DNA of 32,624 nucleotides. It comes from Bacillota bacterium (GTDB taxonomy: Bacteria; Bacillota; Clostridia; Oscillospirales; Ruminococcaceae). Position 1 is the first letter of the stretch; each line of letters starts with the position of its first letter. The stretch covers positions 1 through 32,624 of the forward strand of contig JAKPUQ010000154.1 in assembly GCA_029572815.1 (NCBI GenBank), written 5' to 3'. The notes under the pieces were generated by a model. The model made no database searches and had not been told where the DNA came from. It saw only the letters and a list, made by a program, of their open reading frames with translations. Position numbers and translations under genes: made by a program. Below, piece after piece: positions 22,253 through 31,590 of this stretch.

Positions 22253-25200
22253 ATGTCCGTATTCAGAATTTACGTTGAAAAAAAGCCTGAATTTGCAGTT
22301 GAGGCACAGTCCGTGCTCAGTGATATAAAAACTGCTCTCAGACTTAACATTTCCGGCGTCCGCATCCTTAACAGATATGATGCAGACAAGCTCAGCGAGG
22401 AGGACTTCAATGCTGCCATCGGCACCGTATTCTCCGAGCCCGCAGTTGACGTGGTATATGACGAGCTTCCCCAGGTGGCAGAGACCGACCGCGTTTTCGC
22501 AGTTGAGTATCTCCCCGGACAGTTCAACCAGAGAGCCGACAGCTGTGAGCAGTGTATACAGATACTCCGCCAGGGCGAGCGCTGCCGCGTGAGAAATGCC
22601 AGAGTTTATATCATCTCAGGCGTGATCTCAGATGACGACTTCGCTAAGCTCAAGGCTTACATAATCAACCCCGTTGAGAGCCGCGAGGCTTCACTGGAGA
22701 CTGTAAAGACTCTTGACACAAACTACGATATCCCCACAACAGTTGAGGAGCTTGAGGGCTTCATCAACCTCAATGCCTTCGGACTCCATGCCTTCGTTGA
22801 CAAGTTCGGACTTGCCATGGACTATGACGATATCAAGTTCTGTCAGGACTATTTCCGCAACGAGGAAAAGCGCAACCCTACAATTACCGAGATCCGCATG
22901 ATCGACACCTACTGGTCGGATCACTGCCGTCACACCACATTCCTCACAAATGTTGAAAACGTAAAGATAGATACTCCTTATATAAAGGATACATACGATA
23001 TGTATGTGAATGTCCGCGAGGAGCTGGGCAGAACGGACAAGCCCATGACCCTTATGGACCTTGCTACCCTTGCAGCAAAGAAGCTGAAGGCTGACGGAAA
23101 GCTTCCCGACCTTGACGAGAGCGAGGAGATCAATGCCTGCTCTGTAAAGATCAAGGTGGATATAGACGGCGAGCAGGAGGACTGGATCCTCATGTTCAAG
23201 AACGAGACCCACAACCACCCCACAGAGATCGAGCCCTTCGGCGGCGCGGCTACCTGTCTGGGCGGTGCTATCCGTGATCCTCTTTCGGGACGTTCTTATG
23301 TTTACCAGGCTATGCGTGTAACAGGTGCAGCAAATCCTCTCGTACCCGTTGAGGACACCATCGCAGGCAAGCTCCCCCAGAGAAAGATCACAGTGGGCGC
23401 GGCAAACGGCTACAGCTCCTACGGTAACCAGATCGGTCTGGCAACAGGCCATGTTGCCGAGGTTTATCACCCCGGCTACGTTGCAAAGCGTATGGAGATA
23501 GGTGCAGTTCTCGGTGCGGCTCCTGCTGAGAATATCCGCAGAGAGAGACCCGTTCCCGGCGACATCGTTATCCTTCTCGGCGGCAAGACAGGCCGTGACG
23601 GCTGCGGCGGTGCAACAGGCTCCTCAAAGTCACACACTCTCGAGTCACTTGAGAGCTGCGGCGCTGAGGTACAGAAGGGTAATCCTCCCGAGGAGAGAAA
23701 GCTCCAGAGACTGTTCCGCAATCCCGAGGTAACAAAGATGATAAAGCGCTGCAACGACTTCGGTGCAGGCGGCGTTTCCGTAGCTATCGGCGAGCTGACA
23801 GACGGTCTCGTTATCAACCTCAATGCAGTACCCAAGAAGTACGACGGTCTTGACGGTACCGAGATAGCAATTTCAGAGTCACAGGAGAGAATGGCAGTTG
23901 TCATCGCTCCTGAGGACCTTGATAAATTCATGGAGGAGGCTGCCAAGGAGAACCTTGAAGCTACCCTCGTTGCAGACGTTGTTGAAGAACCCAGACTGAA
24001 GATGAACTGGAACGGCAATACCATCGTTGACCTTTCACGCGAGTTCCTCAACTCAAACGGCGCTCCCAAGTATACAGACATCGAGATCGAGAGACCTGCC
24101 TTCAGCTCAGAGACAGTTCCCGCTGACAGCGCCGAGACCTGGTCACAGCTCATGTCCAACCTCAATGTATGCTCACAGAAGGGACTTATCGAGAAATTCG
24201 ACTCCACCATCGGCGCAGGCACAGTCCTCATGCCCTTCGGCGGCGTTTACCAGATGACTCCCTCACAGGCTATGGCAGCAAAGATACCCGTCCTCAAGGG
24301 CGAGACCAACACCTGCTCGCTCATGGGCTGGGGCTACAATCCGGATATATCCGAGAAGTCTCCCTATCACGGCGCAATGCTGGCTGTTATCGAGTCCATC
24401 GCCAAGGTAGTTGCAGCCGGCGGCTCTTACAAGAAGTGCTGGCTCACATTCCAGGAGTATTTCGAGAGAACACAGAACGATCCCACCCGCTGGGGCAAGC
24501 CTATGGCTGCTCTCCTCGGCGCATTCAAGGCTCAGCTGGAGCTGGAGTGCGGCTCTATCGGCGGTAAGGACTCAATGTCAGGTACCTTCGAGAATATCGA
24601 CGTTCCTCCCACACTTGTTTCCTTCGCAGTTTCAACTGCTATAGCAGATAAGATAGTCTCCACAGAGTTCAAGGAGTCGGGAAGTACAGTTATCACCATC
24701 GTTCCCGAGTATGACGAGCACGGTCTTCCCAAGTTCGACAGCATCAGGGATTGCTTCGACAAGGTGGAGAAGATAATCGCAGACGGCAGAGCAAATGCCA
24801 TCTGGACAAACGGCTACGGCGGATTTGCCGAGGGTATCGCAAAGATGTGCTTCGGTAACAAGATCGGCTTCGAGTTCACATCACAGCCCTCAGCAGAGAT
24901 GCTGTTCAAGCCCTGCTACGGCGCATTCATCATCGAGCTTAAAGGCGAGGCAAAGAGCGGCGAGGAGGTCCTCGGTAAGACCATCAAGGATTACAAGGTC
25001 ATCTGCCGCGACTATACTCTCAGTCTGGATAACCTCCAGAGGATATGGGAGGGCAAGCTTGAGCCCGTATTCCCCTGCCGCATAAAGACAACGGATACAA
25101 CTCCTCAGACATATTCATCACCAAACCGCATACAGCTCTCGGCTTCCACAAAGATCGCAAAGCCCAGAGTGCTTATCCCCGTATTCCCCGGAACAAACTG

Positions 25201-25957
25201 CGAGTACGATACTGCCCGTGCCTTTGAGAAGGCAGGCGCTAAGCCCGAGGTAGTAGTTATCCGCAACCTGTCCGCAGGCGACATCGAGGAGAGCGTAAGC
25301 TACTTCGAGAGAGCAGTAAGACGCTCTGAGATCATTATGATCCCCGGCGGCTTCAGCGGCGGTGACGAGCCCGAGGGAAGCGGAAAGTTCATTACAGCAT
25401 TCTTCCGCAATCCTAAGATCAAGGACGCAGTTCACAACCTCCTCAGGAACCGTGACGGACTTATGCTGGGTATCTGCAACGGCTTCCAGGCACTTATCAA
25501 GCTGGGACTTGTGCCCTACGGCGAGATAATCGACATGGCTGACGACGCTCCCACACTTACCTTCAACACTATCAACCGTCACCAGTCCATGATGGTAAAT
25601 ACACGTATCGCCTCCAACAAGAGCCCCTGGCTCTACGGCTGCGAGGTGGGCGACATACACACAGTTCCGATCTCACACGGCGAGGGACGCTTCGTAGCTC
25701 CCGCAAGCCTCATTCAGCAGCTTGCAAAGAATGGTCAGATCGCTACACAGTACGTTGATCTTGACGGCAATCCCACAATGGATATACGCTACAATCCCAA
25801 TACCTCCATCGAGGCTATCGAGGGCATTACCTCACCCGACGGACGAGTATTCGGCAAGATGGGTCACTCAGAGCGTAAGGGCAGCTACATCTGCAAGAAC
25901 GTTCAGGGCGAAAAGGATCAGAAGATCTTCGAGAGCGGCGTAAAGTACTTCACATGA
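22253..25957 (+). CDS. purL: Phosphoribosylformylglycinamidine synthase (PurL-PurQ fusion)
   Basis: This enzyme makes FGAM from FGAR, glutamine and ATP in purine synthesis. At 1234 aa it is the single-chain form found in many Clostridia (TIGR01857-like). The synthase part shows DTYWSDHCRHTTF (about residue 220), FKNETHNHPTEIEPFGGAATCLGG, GGKTGRDGCGGATGSS and CNDFGAGGVSVAIGEL. The C-terminal glutaminase (from about residue 975) has FPGTNCEYDTARAF, the nucleophile in LGICNGFQAL (Cys1075) and SHGEGRF (His1142, Glu1144). AAGGAG precedes the ATG. No other purine genes are adjacent. A strong terminator follows. Confidence 0.97.
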   Translation: MSVFRIYVEKKPEFAVEAQSVLSDIKTALRLNISGVRILNRYDADKLSEEDFNAAIGTVFSEPAVDVVYDELPQVAETDRVFAVEYLPGQFNQRADSCEQCIQILRQGERCRVRNARVYIISGVISDDDFAKLKAYIINPVESREASLETVKTLDTNYDIPTTVEELEGFINLNAFGLHAFVDKFGLAMDYDDIKFCQDYFRNEEKRNPTITEIRMIDTYWSDHCRHTTFLTNVENVKIDTPYIKDTYDMYVNVREELGRTDKPMTLMDLATLAAKKLKADGKLPDLDESEEINACSVKIKVDIDGEQEDWILMFKNETHNHPTEIEPFGGAATCLGGAIRDPLSGRSYVYQAMRVTGAANPLVPVEDTIAGKLPQRKITVGAANGYSSYGNQIGLATGHVAEVYHPGYVAKRMEIGAVLGAAPAENIRRERPVPGDIVILLGGKTGRDGCGGATGSSKSHTLESLESCGAEVQKGNPPEERKLQRLFRNPEVTKMIKRCNDFGAGGVSVAIGELTDGLVINLNAVPKKYDGLDGTEIAISESQERMAVVIAPEDLDKFMEEAAKENLEATLVADVVEEPRLKMNWNGNTIVDLSREFLNSNGAPKYTDIEIERPAFSSETVPADSAETWSQLMSNLNVCSQKGLIEKFDSTIGAGTVLMPFGGVYQMTPSQAMAAKIPVLKGETNTCSLMGWGYNPDISEKSPYHGAMLAVIESIAKVVAAGGSYKKCWLTFQEYFERTQNDPTRWGKPMAALLGAFKAQLELECGSIGGKDSMSGTFENIDVPPTLVSFAVSTAIADKIVSTEFKESGSTVITIVPEYDEHGLPKFDSIRDCFDKVEKIIADGRANAIWTNGYGGFAEGIAKMCFGNKIGFEFTSQPSAEMLFKPCYGAFIIELKGEAKSGEEVLGKTIKDYKVICRDYTLSLDNLQRIWEGKLEPVFPCRIKTTDTTPQTYSSPNRIQLSASTKIAKPRVLIPVFPGTNCEYDTARAFEKAGAKPEVVVIRNLSAGDIEESVSYFERAVRRSEIIMIPGGFSGGDEPEGSGKFITAFFRNPKIKDAVHNLLRNRDGLMLGICNGFQALIKLGLVPYGEIIDMADDAPTLTFNTINRHQSMMVNTRIASNKSPWLYGCEVGDIHTVPISHGEGRFVAPASLIQQLAKNGQIATQYVDLDGNPTMDIRYNPNTSIEAIEGITSPDGRVFGKMGHSERKGSYICKNVQGEKDQKIFESGVKYFT

Positions 25958-25961
25958 TTAT

Positions 25962-25990
25962 AAGAGCGGACTTCGTGTCCGCTCTTTTTT
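25962..25990 (+). terminator. Terminator after purL
   Basis: AAGAGCGGAC (25962-25971) pairs with GTCCGCTCTT (25977-25986) around TTCGT, then T residues. Confidence 0.93.
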
Positions 25991-26060
25991 ATTGTGCGAA
26001 ATGCGCAAAAACATCAGGAAAACTTTGGTATATCGGTGCATTCCTTGAATCGGGGCAAAG

Positions 26061-26069
26061 TGGTATAAT
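26061..26069 (+). promoter_or_regulatory. Extended -10 promoter for the dockerin protein
   Basis: TGGTATAAT combines TGn with a perfect TATAAT; no good -35 is seen at normal spacing. The start codon at 26113 follows AGGAGG. Confidence 0.55.
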
Positions 26070-26112
26070 AAAAAGTACATACTAATCTTCATGGCGATAG
26101 GAGGACATAATT

Positions 26113-28782
26113 ATGAAATGGAAAAAGATCATAGCTGCTGCACTGGCACTTGCGGTCAGCTTCGGCGCTGTTCAGACGGCGAACAGCTATACTCCGCAGC
26201 GCTTTTCGGCTGCCTATGCGGCGGGCGAAATGCAGATAGTGACCATTGACAATATCAATTATGCGGTGTATGGCGATTATGCGACGATATATACTATACC
26301 GGATGTAGAGCTTGCAGAGGAACTGGTGCTGCCTGCGACGATAAACGGAGTTCCGCTGGAATATATACCCACCCGTGCTTTTCAGGGCCATACGGAGATC
26401 ACCTCGGTGACTCTGCCTGATACCGTCAGGAGTATCGGTTCGGGAGCTTTTATAGGCTGTACTTCTCTTCGTTCCATAAATATGCCGAAAGATCTGGTCA
26501 GTATAGATGATAATGCTTTTGGCGGCTGCAGTAAGCTTGAGAGTATAGACATTCCCGAGGGATGCGGTGTTCAAAGGGCAGCTTTTGAAGGCTGCAGTTC
26601 TCTCACCTCGGTCAGGCTGCCGTCTGATATCCAATACATACACCCGTTTACCTTTATGGGCTGCTCATCTCTTAAGTCAATAAAGCTTCCCGACGAAATG
26701 GAGATGATCTCGGAAAGTGCCTTTGAGGGCTGCAGCAGTCTGGAAGAAATAAACCTGTCAGGAGTTAAGTTCCTGGGCATCAGAAGTTTTGCGGGCTGTT
26801 CCGGTCTGGAGTCTATAAAGATAGGCTATTTGAGTATGGGGAGTGTTTCTGTTGCTAAATATGCATTCGCGAACTGCACAGGTCTTAAGAATGTGGAAAT
26901 AGGTTACAAATTAAGTAAACTGCCTGAGGGCTGCTTCCAGGGCTGCACCGGTCTTGAGCGTGTGGACGTTCCGGGAGGTATATGGACTATTGGAAAGGAC
27001 GCCTTCTGCGGCTGTGAAAAGCTCGGTTCCATAAGTATTATGGGCAGGGAGTGTACTATTTACGATGCTCCCTCGACTATCAGCAATCTGCATACTGAGA
27101 CAAAGGTCAAGGAAAACGATGCGGAGAAGATCGTCGTCGATGATTCGTTCTCGGGCACTATCCGCGGCTATGAGGACTCTACCGCTCAGGCGTATGCGGA
27201 GAAATACAACTATAACTTCGTGCCTATTGAGACCACAACCCAGCCGTTGATAACTACCACCACCACATATCAGCCGGAAAACACCACCACCACTACAGTG
27301 ACTACTGTCATTGACGGCATAACTTACGGTATAGACGGTAATCAGGGCAAGATAATCAGCGCTGACAGCACTGTAAAGGGCGATGTTGTTCTCCCCGACA
27401 GAGTCGATGAGCTTCCTGTAATGTATATCTGTCAGGACGCCTTCAAGGGCAATGCAGGTATCACCTCTGTAACGGCTCCAAGATTCCTGTATAAGATAGA
27501 GAAATCCGCATTTAAGAATTGTCCGAAGCTAAAAAAGGCAGTTCTTTCTGAAAATACAGAATGGATAGAATATGAAGCCTTTGCGGACTGCACCTCTCTT
27601 GATGAAATAGTGGTTTACGATGCCGATATAGACTACAGTCCCGAGACTATATGCAATGCCTCACAGGGCGGCACCGATGGTGACCAATGCATTTTCAACG
27701 GCACTATCTACGGTTACAAGGACTCTCCCGGCGCACTTTATGCCGAGCAGAAAGGCTATAAGTTTGAGGAGATAGTTACCACCACTGCTGTCAAAACCTA
27801 TACTACAACGACCAATACATACGGAACTACCACCACCACTACCACCACTACTACAAGTGATGATGAAGCCACGACCGTAACTACTACTGCAAACACTAAG
27901 GATTTCTACTTCAGTATCATTGATGCTGACGGTAAGTCAGACGGTAAAGCTAAGCCGGGCGAAGTGCTTCAGTTCAGCCTTATCGTAGACGCCGGTAACA
28001 ACACCTGTGCAGGCATTGACACTCAGTATGACCTCGGCGGTCTCGAGCTCGTTCAGATGGGTAAGAAGGCAGAAGCCCTCGGCGGTGCTTCACTTACTTC
28101 CAACCCTGAAACAGCACGTTTCAGCGTTATGTCTGTAAGCGATACAACAGGTGAACCTACAGCAGTTACAAACGGTGAGTCTGTATCTATTATAAAGGTC
28201 AGGGTCCCTGAGGACGCTAAGAACGGTGACTATTTCTTGATCTCACTCGTTGCTGACCAGCTTCACGTATTCAAGGAAGGCGGAACAGGAGACAAGTACA
28301 CGACCGGTATCACAGGTTATGGACTTACAGTTTACACCGACAACCCGGTAACTACAATTACAACAACTGTTCCCTCCGTTCCCGGCGGTACTACATCAAC
28401 TGCACCGCAGGTGGGCGTAACTACCACAAAAGCTCCTGCTGTTCCCGGCACTACATCGGTTCCCGTAGTTGTTTTAACTACTACTTCGACCACTGCCTCT
28501 GCAGCAAATCCTGTGACTACAACAAAGCCTGTGACTGCCGAAAAGGCTCTGGGAGACTTCACGGGCGACGGCAAGATAGACGCTGTTGACGCTTCCAATA
28601 TCCTTGCGAAGTACGCTGCTACTTCCACAGGCGGAGCTGCTCCCACGGCAGACGAGCTGGCGGCAGGCGATGTCAACAAGGACGGCAAAATAGACGCCGT
28701 TGACGCTTCAAAAGTACTGGCTTACTACGCATACAAGGGAAGCGGAGGAGACAAGGACTTCCACGAGTACCTTTTAAGCTGA
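26113..28782 (+). CDS. Secreted LRR protein with cohesin-like domain and dockerin
   Basis: An 889-aa exported protein. Residues 1-36 are a signal peptide. BspA-type leucine-rich repeats fill about 85-320 (units like ITSVTLPDTVRSIGSGAFIG with repeated GCSSL), then a Thr-rich linker (about 371-400), a second shorter LRR block (to about 545), another Thr-rich linker (555-596), a beta domain at 598-746 beginning FYFSIIDADGKSDG and containing CAGIDTQYDLGGLELV that resembles a cohesin, a third Thr/Pro linker, and a C-terminal type I dockerin (about 813-889). The dockerin has two calcium loops, DFTGDGKIDAVDASNIL and DVNKDGKIDAVDASKVL. It should dock to a scaffoldin; the LRR part may bind substrate or host. 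Own promoter and terminator. Confidence 0.85.
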   Translation: MKWKKIIAAALALAVSFGAVQTANSYTPQRFSAAYAAGEMQIVTIDNINYAVYGDYATIYTIPDVELAEELVLPATINGVPLEYIPTRAFQGHTEITSVTLPDTVRSIGSGAFIGCTSLRSINMPKDLVSIDDNAFGGCSKLESIDIPEGCGVQRAAFEGCSSLTSVRLPSDIQYIHPFTFMGCSSLKSIKLPDEMEMISESAFEGCSSLEEINLSGVKFLGIRSFAGCSGLESIKIGYLSMGSVSVAKYAFANCTGLKNVEIGYKLSKLPEGCFQGCTGLERVDVPGGIWTIGKDAFCGCEKLGSISIMGRECTIYDAPSTISNLHTETKVKENDAEKIVVDDSFSGTIRGYEDSTAQAYAEKYNYNFVPIETTTQPLITTTTTYQPENTTTTTVTTVIDGITYGIDGNQGKIISADSTVKGDVVLPDRVDELPVMYICQDAFKGNAGITSVTAPRFLYKIEKSAFKNCPKLKKAVLSENTEWIEYEAFADCTSLDEIVVYDADIDYSPETICNASQGGTDGDQCIFNGTIYGYKDSPGALYAEQKGYKFEEIVTTTAVKTYTTTTNTYGTTTTTTTTTTSDDEATTVTTTANTKDFYFSIIDADGKSDGKAKPGEVLQFSLIVDAGNNTCAGIDTQYDLGGLELVQMGKKAEALGGASLTSNPETARFSVMSVSDTTGEPTAVTNGESVSIIKVRVPEDAKNGDYFLISLVADQLHVFKEGGTGDKYTTGITGYGLTVYTDNPVTTITTTVPSVPGGTTSTAPQVGVTTTKAPAVPGTTSVPVVVLTTTSTTASAANPVTTTKPVTAEKALGDFTGDGKIDAVDASNILAKYAATSTGGAAPTADELAAGDVNKDGKIDAVDASKVLAYYAYKGSGGDKDFHEYLLS

Positions 28783-28820
28783 AAACAGGCAGTAAGCAGC
28801 AAGGATAATTAAACTCATCA

Positions 28821-28851
28821 GGGCGCCCTGTGCTTCGGGGCGTCCTTTTTT
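28821..28851 (+). terminator. Terminator after the dockerin gene
   Basis: GGGCGCCCT (28821-28829) pairs with GGGGCGTCC (28837-28845), with two G-U pairs, followed by six T residues. Confidence 0.8.
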
Positions 28852-28893
28852 ATCATCTCCCTTCATAAGCAGTGCGGAAAGGGGGCTGAAACA

Positions 28894-28995
28894 ATGGAAA
28901 AACGTTGTATAACTGAAAAATTTTTTGAAATTCGACTTAGTAAACAAATTATTGCTAATACTATTGTTGATATTAACGGAGCTGATCGGAGATAA
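28894..28995 (+). CDS. Possible 33-aa peptide
   Basis: In the gap before glgA an ATG with AAAGGGGG upstream opens a 33-codon frame, MEKRCITEKFFEIRLSKQII and onward, ending ADRR. It is more AT-rich than its neighbours. No family is recognised, and it could be chance or the remains of a gene. The rest of the gap (28996-29130) shows nothing clear. Confidence 0.3.
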   Translation: MEKRCITEKFFEIRLSKQIIANTIVDINGADRR

Positions 28996-29133
28996 GAAAT
29001 GGGAGATCCGGAACGCTGTGCTGTAAGCGATGTACAAATATCGGGATTTATAAGGGTAAGTGAGCTTGCGGGCGGCAGAGTTGCAGGGGTGCGCAGGCAC
29101 TGCGCCCCGCTGTGCAATGTTCATATTTTTGTG

Positions 29134-29162
29134 TTGACTAATGGCTGAAATTAGTATATAAT
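29134..29162 (+). promoter_or_regulatory. Promoter for glgA
   Basis: TTGACT (29134-29139), 17-base spacer and TATAAT (29157-29162). The palindrome GTAACGGTTAC lies a few bases downstream (from about 29167), where a repressor could act. Confidence 0.8.
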
Positions 29163-29219
29163 ATTAGTAACGGTTACAGGTGTTGCGCTGTAACAAATAC
29201 AATGGTAAGGAGATATGCT

Positions 29220-30674
29220 ATGAACAATATTCTATTCGCCGCTTCCGAGTGCGTTCCCTTTATAAAAACCGGCGGTCTTGCCGACGTTGTAGGCGCACTT
29301 CCACAGTACATCGACAAGAAAAAGTTCGACGTAAGAGTCATAATGCCTTATTACACCTGCATACCCGATAAGTACAGAAACGAATTCAAGTACGTCCACC
29401 ACTTCTATATGGATTACGGTATGAGAAGTGAGGGTGTCCATGTTGGTATCATGGAGTATGAATACAACGGCATAACCTTCTATTTCGTGGATAACGAGTA
29501 TTACTTCAAGTGTGACAGCCTCTACTCTCCCGATCTGAAATGGGATATCGAGAGGTTCACCTTCTTCTGCAAGGCTGTGCTGGCGATACTGCCTGTTATA
29601 GGCTTCCGCCCCGACATCATACACTGTCATGACTGGCAGGCTTCAATGATACCCGTCTTCCTGCACTCTGCCTTCGCTACAAACCCCTTCTTCAGTTCAA
29701 CAAAGTCAATTATGACTATCCATAACCTGAAGTTCCAGGGCGTGTGGGATATAGACACATTCAAGTATAACACGGCTCTTCCCGATTATATGTTCACATC
29801 GGATAAGCTGGAGTTTCATAACAACGCAAATATGCTCAAGGGCGGTCTGGTCTATGCGGACTACATCACCACTGTGTCCGAGACCTACGCCGAGGAGATA
29901 AAATATCCCTTCTACGGTGAGCAGCTTGACGGTCTCCTCCGCGCAAGGTCTGCTTCCCTGAGAGGTATCCTCAACGGTATAGACTACAAGGTCTTCGATC
30001 CTGCCAACGACAAGAAGATATTCGCGGAGTTCACGCCTAAAAATGTCAAGGCAAAGAAGGCTGAGAACAAGAAAAAGCTCCAGGAGCAGCTGGGGCTCCC
30101 CGTTGACGAGAACAAGTATATGATAGCTATAATCTCCCGTCTCACCGACCAGAAGGGTCTGGACCTGGTGAACTACGCTATGGAGAGAATATGCGACGAG
30201 AACACTCAGTTCGTCATCATCGGCACAGGTGACCCACGATATGAGAATATGTTCAAGCACTATCAGTGGAAGTATCCCGAGAGAGTGTCTGCAAATATCC
30301 TCTATTCTGATGATCTGGCTCACAAGCTCTACGCTGCGGCTGATACTATGCTCATGCCGTCGCTGTTCGAGCCCTGCGGACTTACCCAGCTCATCGCCCT
30401 CCGCTATGGTACTCTGCCCATCGTCCGCGAGACAGGTGGTCTCAAGGATACCGTTACTCCCTATAACGAGTTCGACGGCACAGGCAACGGCTTCTCCTTC
30501 GCAAACTACAACGGCGACGAGATGCTGGGAGTCATCAACTACTCAAAGCACATCTACTACAACCACCGCAAGCAGTGGGATAAAATGGTCCAGCGCGCTA
30601 TGGAGCAGGACTTCTCATGGAACAGCTCCGCCCGTCAGTACGAGGGTATGTACAGCTGGATGATAGAATGGTAA
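29220..30674 (+). CDS. glgA: Glycogen synthase (ADP-glucose type)
   Basis: GlgA extends alpha-1,4-glucan chains with ADP-glucose (glycosyltransferase family 5). The 484-aa protein begins MNNILFAASECVPFIKTGGLADVVG, with the ADP-glucose-binding KTGG (Lys16). Later motifs are HCHDWQASMIPVFL, TIHNLKFQG, GILNGIDYKVFDPA, ISRLTDQKGLDLV and PSLFEPCGLTQLIALRYGT. ATG 29220 is chosen for the AAGGAG site ahead of it. No other glg genes are adjacent. A GC-rich hairpin follows (30699-30705 with 30712-30718) but has no T-run, so termination there is uncertain. Confidence 0.96.
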   Translation: MNNILFAASECVPFIKTGGLADVVGALPQYIDKKKFDVRVIMPYYTCIPDKYRNEFKYVHHFYMDYGMRSEGVHVGIMEYEYNGITFYFVDNEYYFKCDSLYSPDLKWDIERFTFFCKAVLAILPVIGFRPDIIHCHDWQASMIPVFLHSAFATNPFFSSTKSIMTIHNLKFQGVWDIDTFKYNTALPDYMFTSDKLEFHNNANMLKGGLVYADYITTVSETYAEEIKYPFYGEQLDGLLRARSASLRGILNGIDYKVFDPANDKKIFAEFTPKNVKAKKAENKKKLQEQLGLPVDENKYMIAIISRLTDQKGLDLVNYAMERICDENTQFVIIGTGDPRYENMFKHYQWKYPERVSANILYSDDLAHKLYAAADTMLMPSLFEPCGLTQLIALRYGTLPIVRETGGLKDTVTPYNEFDGTGNGFSFANYNGDEMLGVINYSKHIYYNHRKQWDKMVQRAMEQDFSWNSSARQYEGMYSWMIEW

Positions 30675-30817
30675 TAATTCTGAAACATAAGGGAGCGGGG
30701 GCGGATTTCTTTCCGCCCTCTCTGCTTCATGTTTGCGGTCATGTTCCGCAGATAATGTAATATTACGATATAACGGTCAGGAACGTCAGTGGCGTTACTA
30801 TATAAAGGAGAATTACA

Positions 30818-31435
30818 ATGAAAGTACTGATACTTAACGGAAGTCCCAGAGCAAATGGTAATACTTCCCTCGCAATAGATGAAATGGTGAAGGTCTTTGC
30901 TCAGGAGGGCATAGAGACCGAGGTCTGTCAGGTGGGAAACAAGGCTGTAAGAGGCTGCGTTGCCTGCGGAGGCTGCGGCGAAAAGGGGAAATGCGTGTTC
31001 GATGACGTGGTCAACGAGCTGGCTCCCAAGTTTGAGGAGGCGGACGGTCTCATCGCTGCTTCTCCCGTTTACTACGCCTCAGCAAATGCTACCCTCGTTG
31101 CCTGTCTGGACAGGCATTTCTACAGCACCCATTTCGACAAGACCATGAAGGTGGGAGCGGCTATAGCCGTGGCAAGACGCGGCGGCTGCAGCGCTACCTT
31201 CGATGAGCTGAACAAATACTTCACCATAAGCGGTATGCCCGTTGCCTCCAGCCAGTACTGGAACATTATCCACGGCAGGGAAAAGGGCGAGGCGGCTCAG
31301 GACGCTGAGGGTCTCCAGACCATGAGGACACTTGCAAGGAATATGAGCTTCCTTATGAAGTCCATCGCTCTGGGCAGGGAGAAATACGGCATTCCCGAGA
31401 AGGAACCCTGGCAGCCCACACACTTTATAAGATAA
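30818..31435 (+). CDS. Flavodoxin-fold NAD(P)H-dependent FMN reductase
   Basis: A 205-aa protein of the NADPH-dependent FMN reductase / iron-sulfur flavoprotein group. The flavin phosphate loop is ILNGSPRANGNTS (residues 5-17), followed by a cysteine cluster GCVACGGCGEKGKC (about 46-60) and SPVYYASANATLVACLDR. The spacing of the cysteines resembles the cluster motif of iron-sulfur flavoproteins, but many relatives with the same motif bind only FMN. The electron acceptor is unknown. AAGGAG precedes the ATG. Its TAA stop begins a heptad repeat. Confidence 0.88.
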   Translation: MKVLILNGSPRANGNTSLAIDEMVKVFAQEGIETEVCQVGNKAVRGCVACGGCGEKGKCVFDDVVNELAPKFEEADGLIAASPVYYASANATLVACLDRHFYSTHFDKTMKVGAAIAVARRGGCSATFDELNKYFTISGMPVASSQYWNIIHGREKGEAAQDAEGLQTMRTLARNMSFLMKSIALGREKYGIPEKEPWQPTHFIR

Positions 31436-31575
31436 TGCATAATTCATAATGCATAATGCATAATTACAGCGGCGGCTGGGGAAAACGTAATTACGGTGCA
31501 GCGGACATTTCCGCAAGGCTCGGGCGAGCACTGTTTGCCCCCTGCTAAGCACTGATCACTAAGCACTAACAACTA
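31433..31575. repeat. Heptad-repeat element 5 with two different arms
   Basis: The left arm (31433-31467) is TAATGCA and TAATTCA units, starting at the stop codon of the flavin reductase gene. The right arm (31546-31573) is a different type, TAAGCAC, TGATCAC, TAAGCAC and TAACAAC, matching the right arm of the element at 14920-15099. The core has CGTAATTACG, GCGGA/TCCGC (31501-31514) and GCTCG/CGAGC (around 31518-31529). Because the arms are of different families they cannot pair well, unlike the other elements. Confidence 0.75.
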
Positions 31576-31590
31576 AAAAGGATAATTTGA

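Noticed and set aside
22691..23470. 259-aa minus-strand frame inside purL
   Set aside because: Fully contained in a strongly supported gene; its length comes from codon bias on the other strand.
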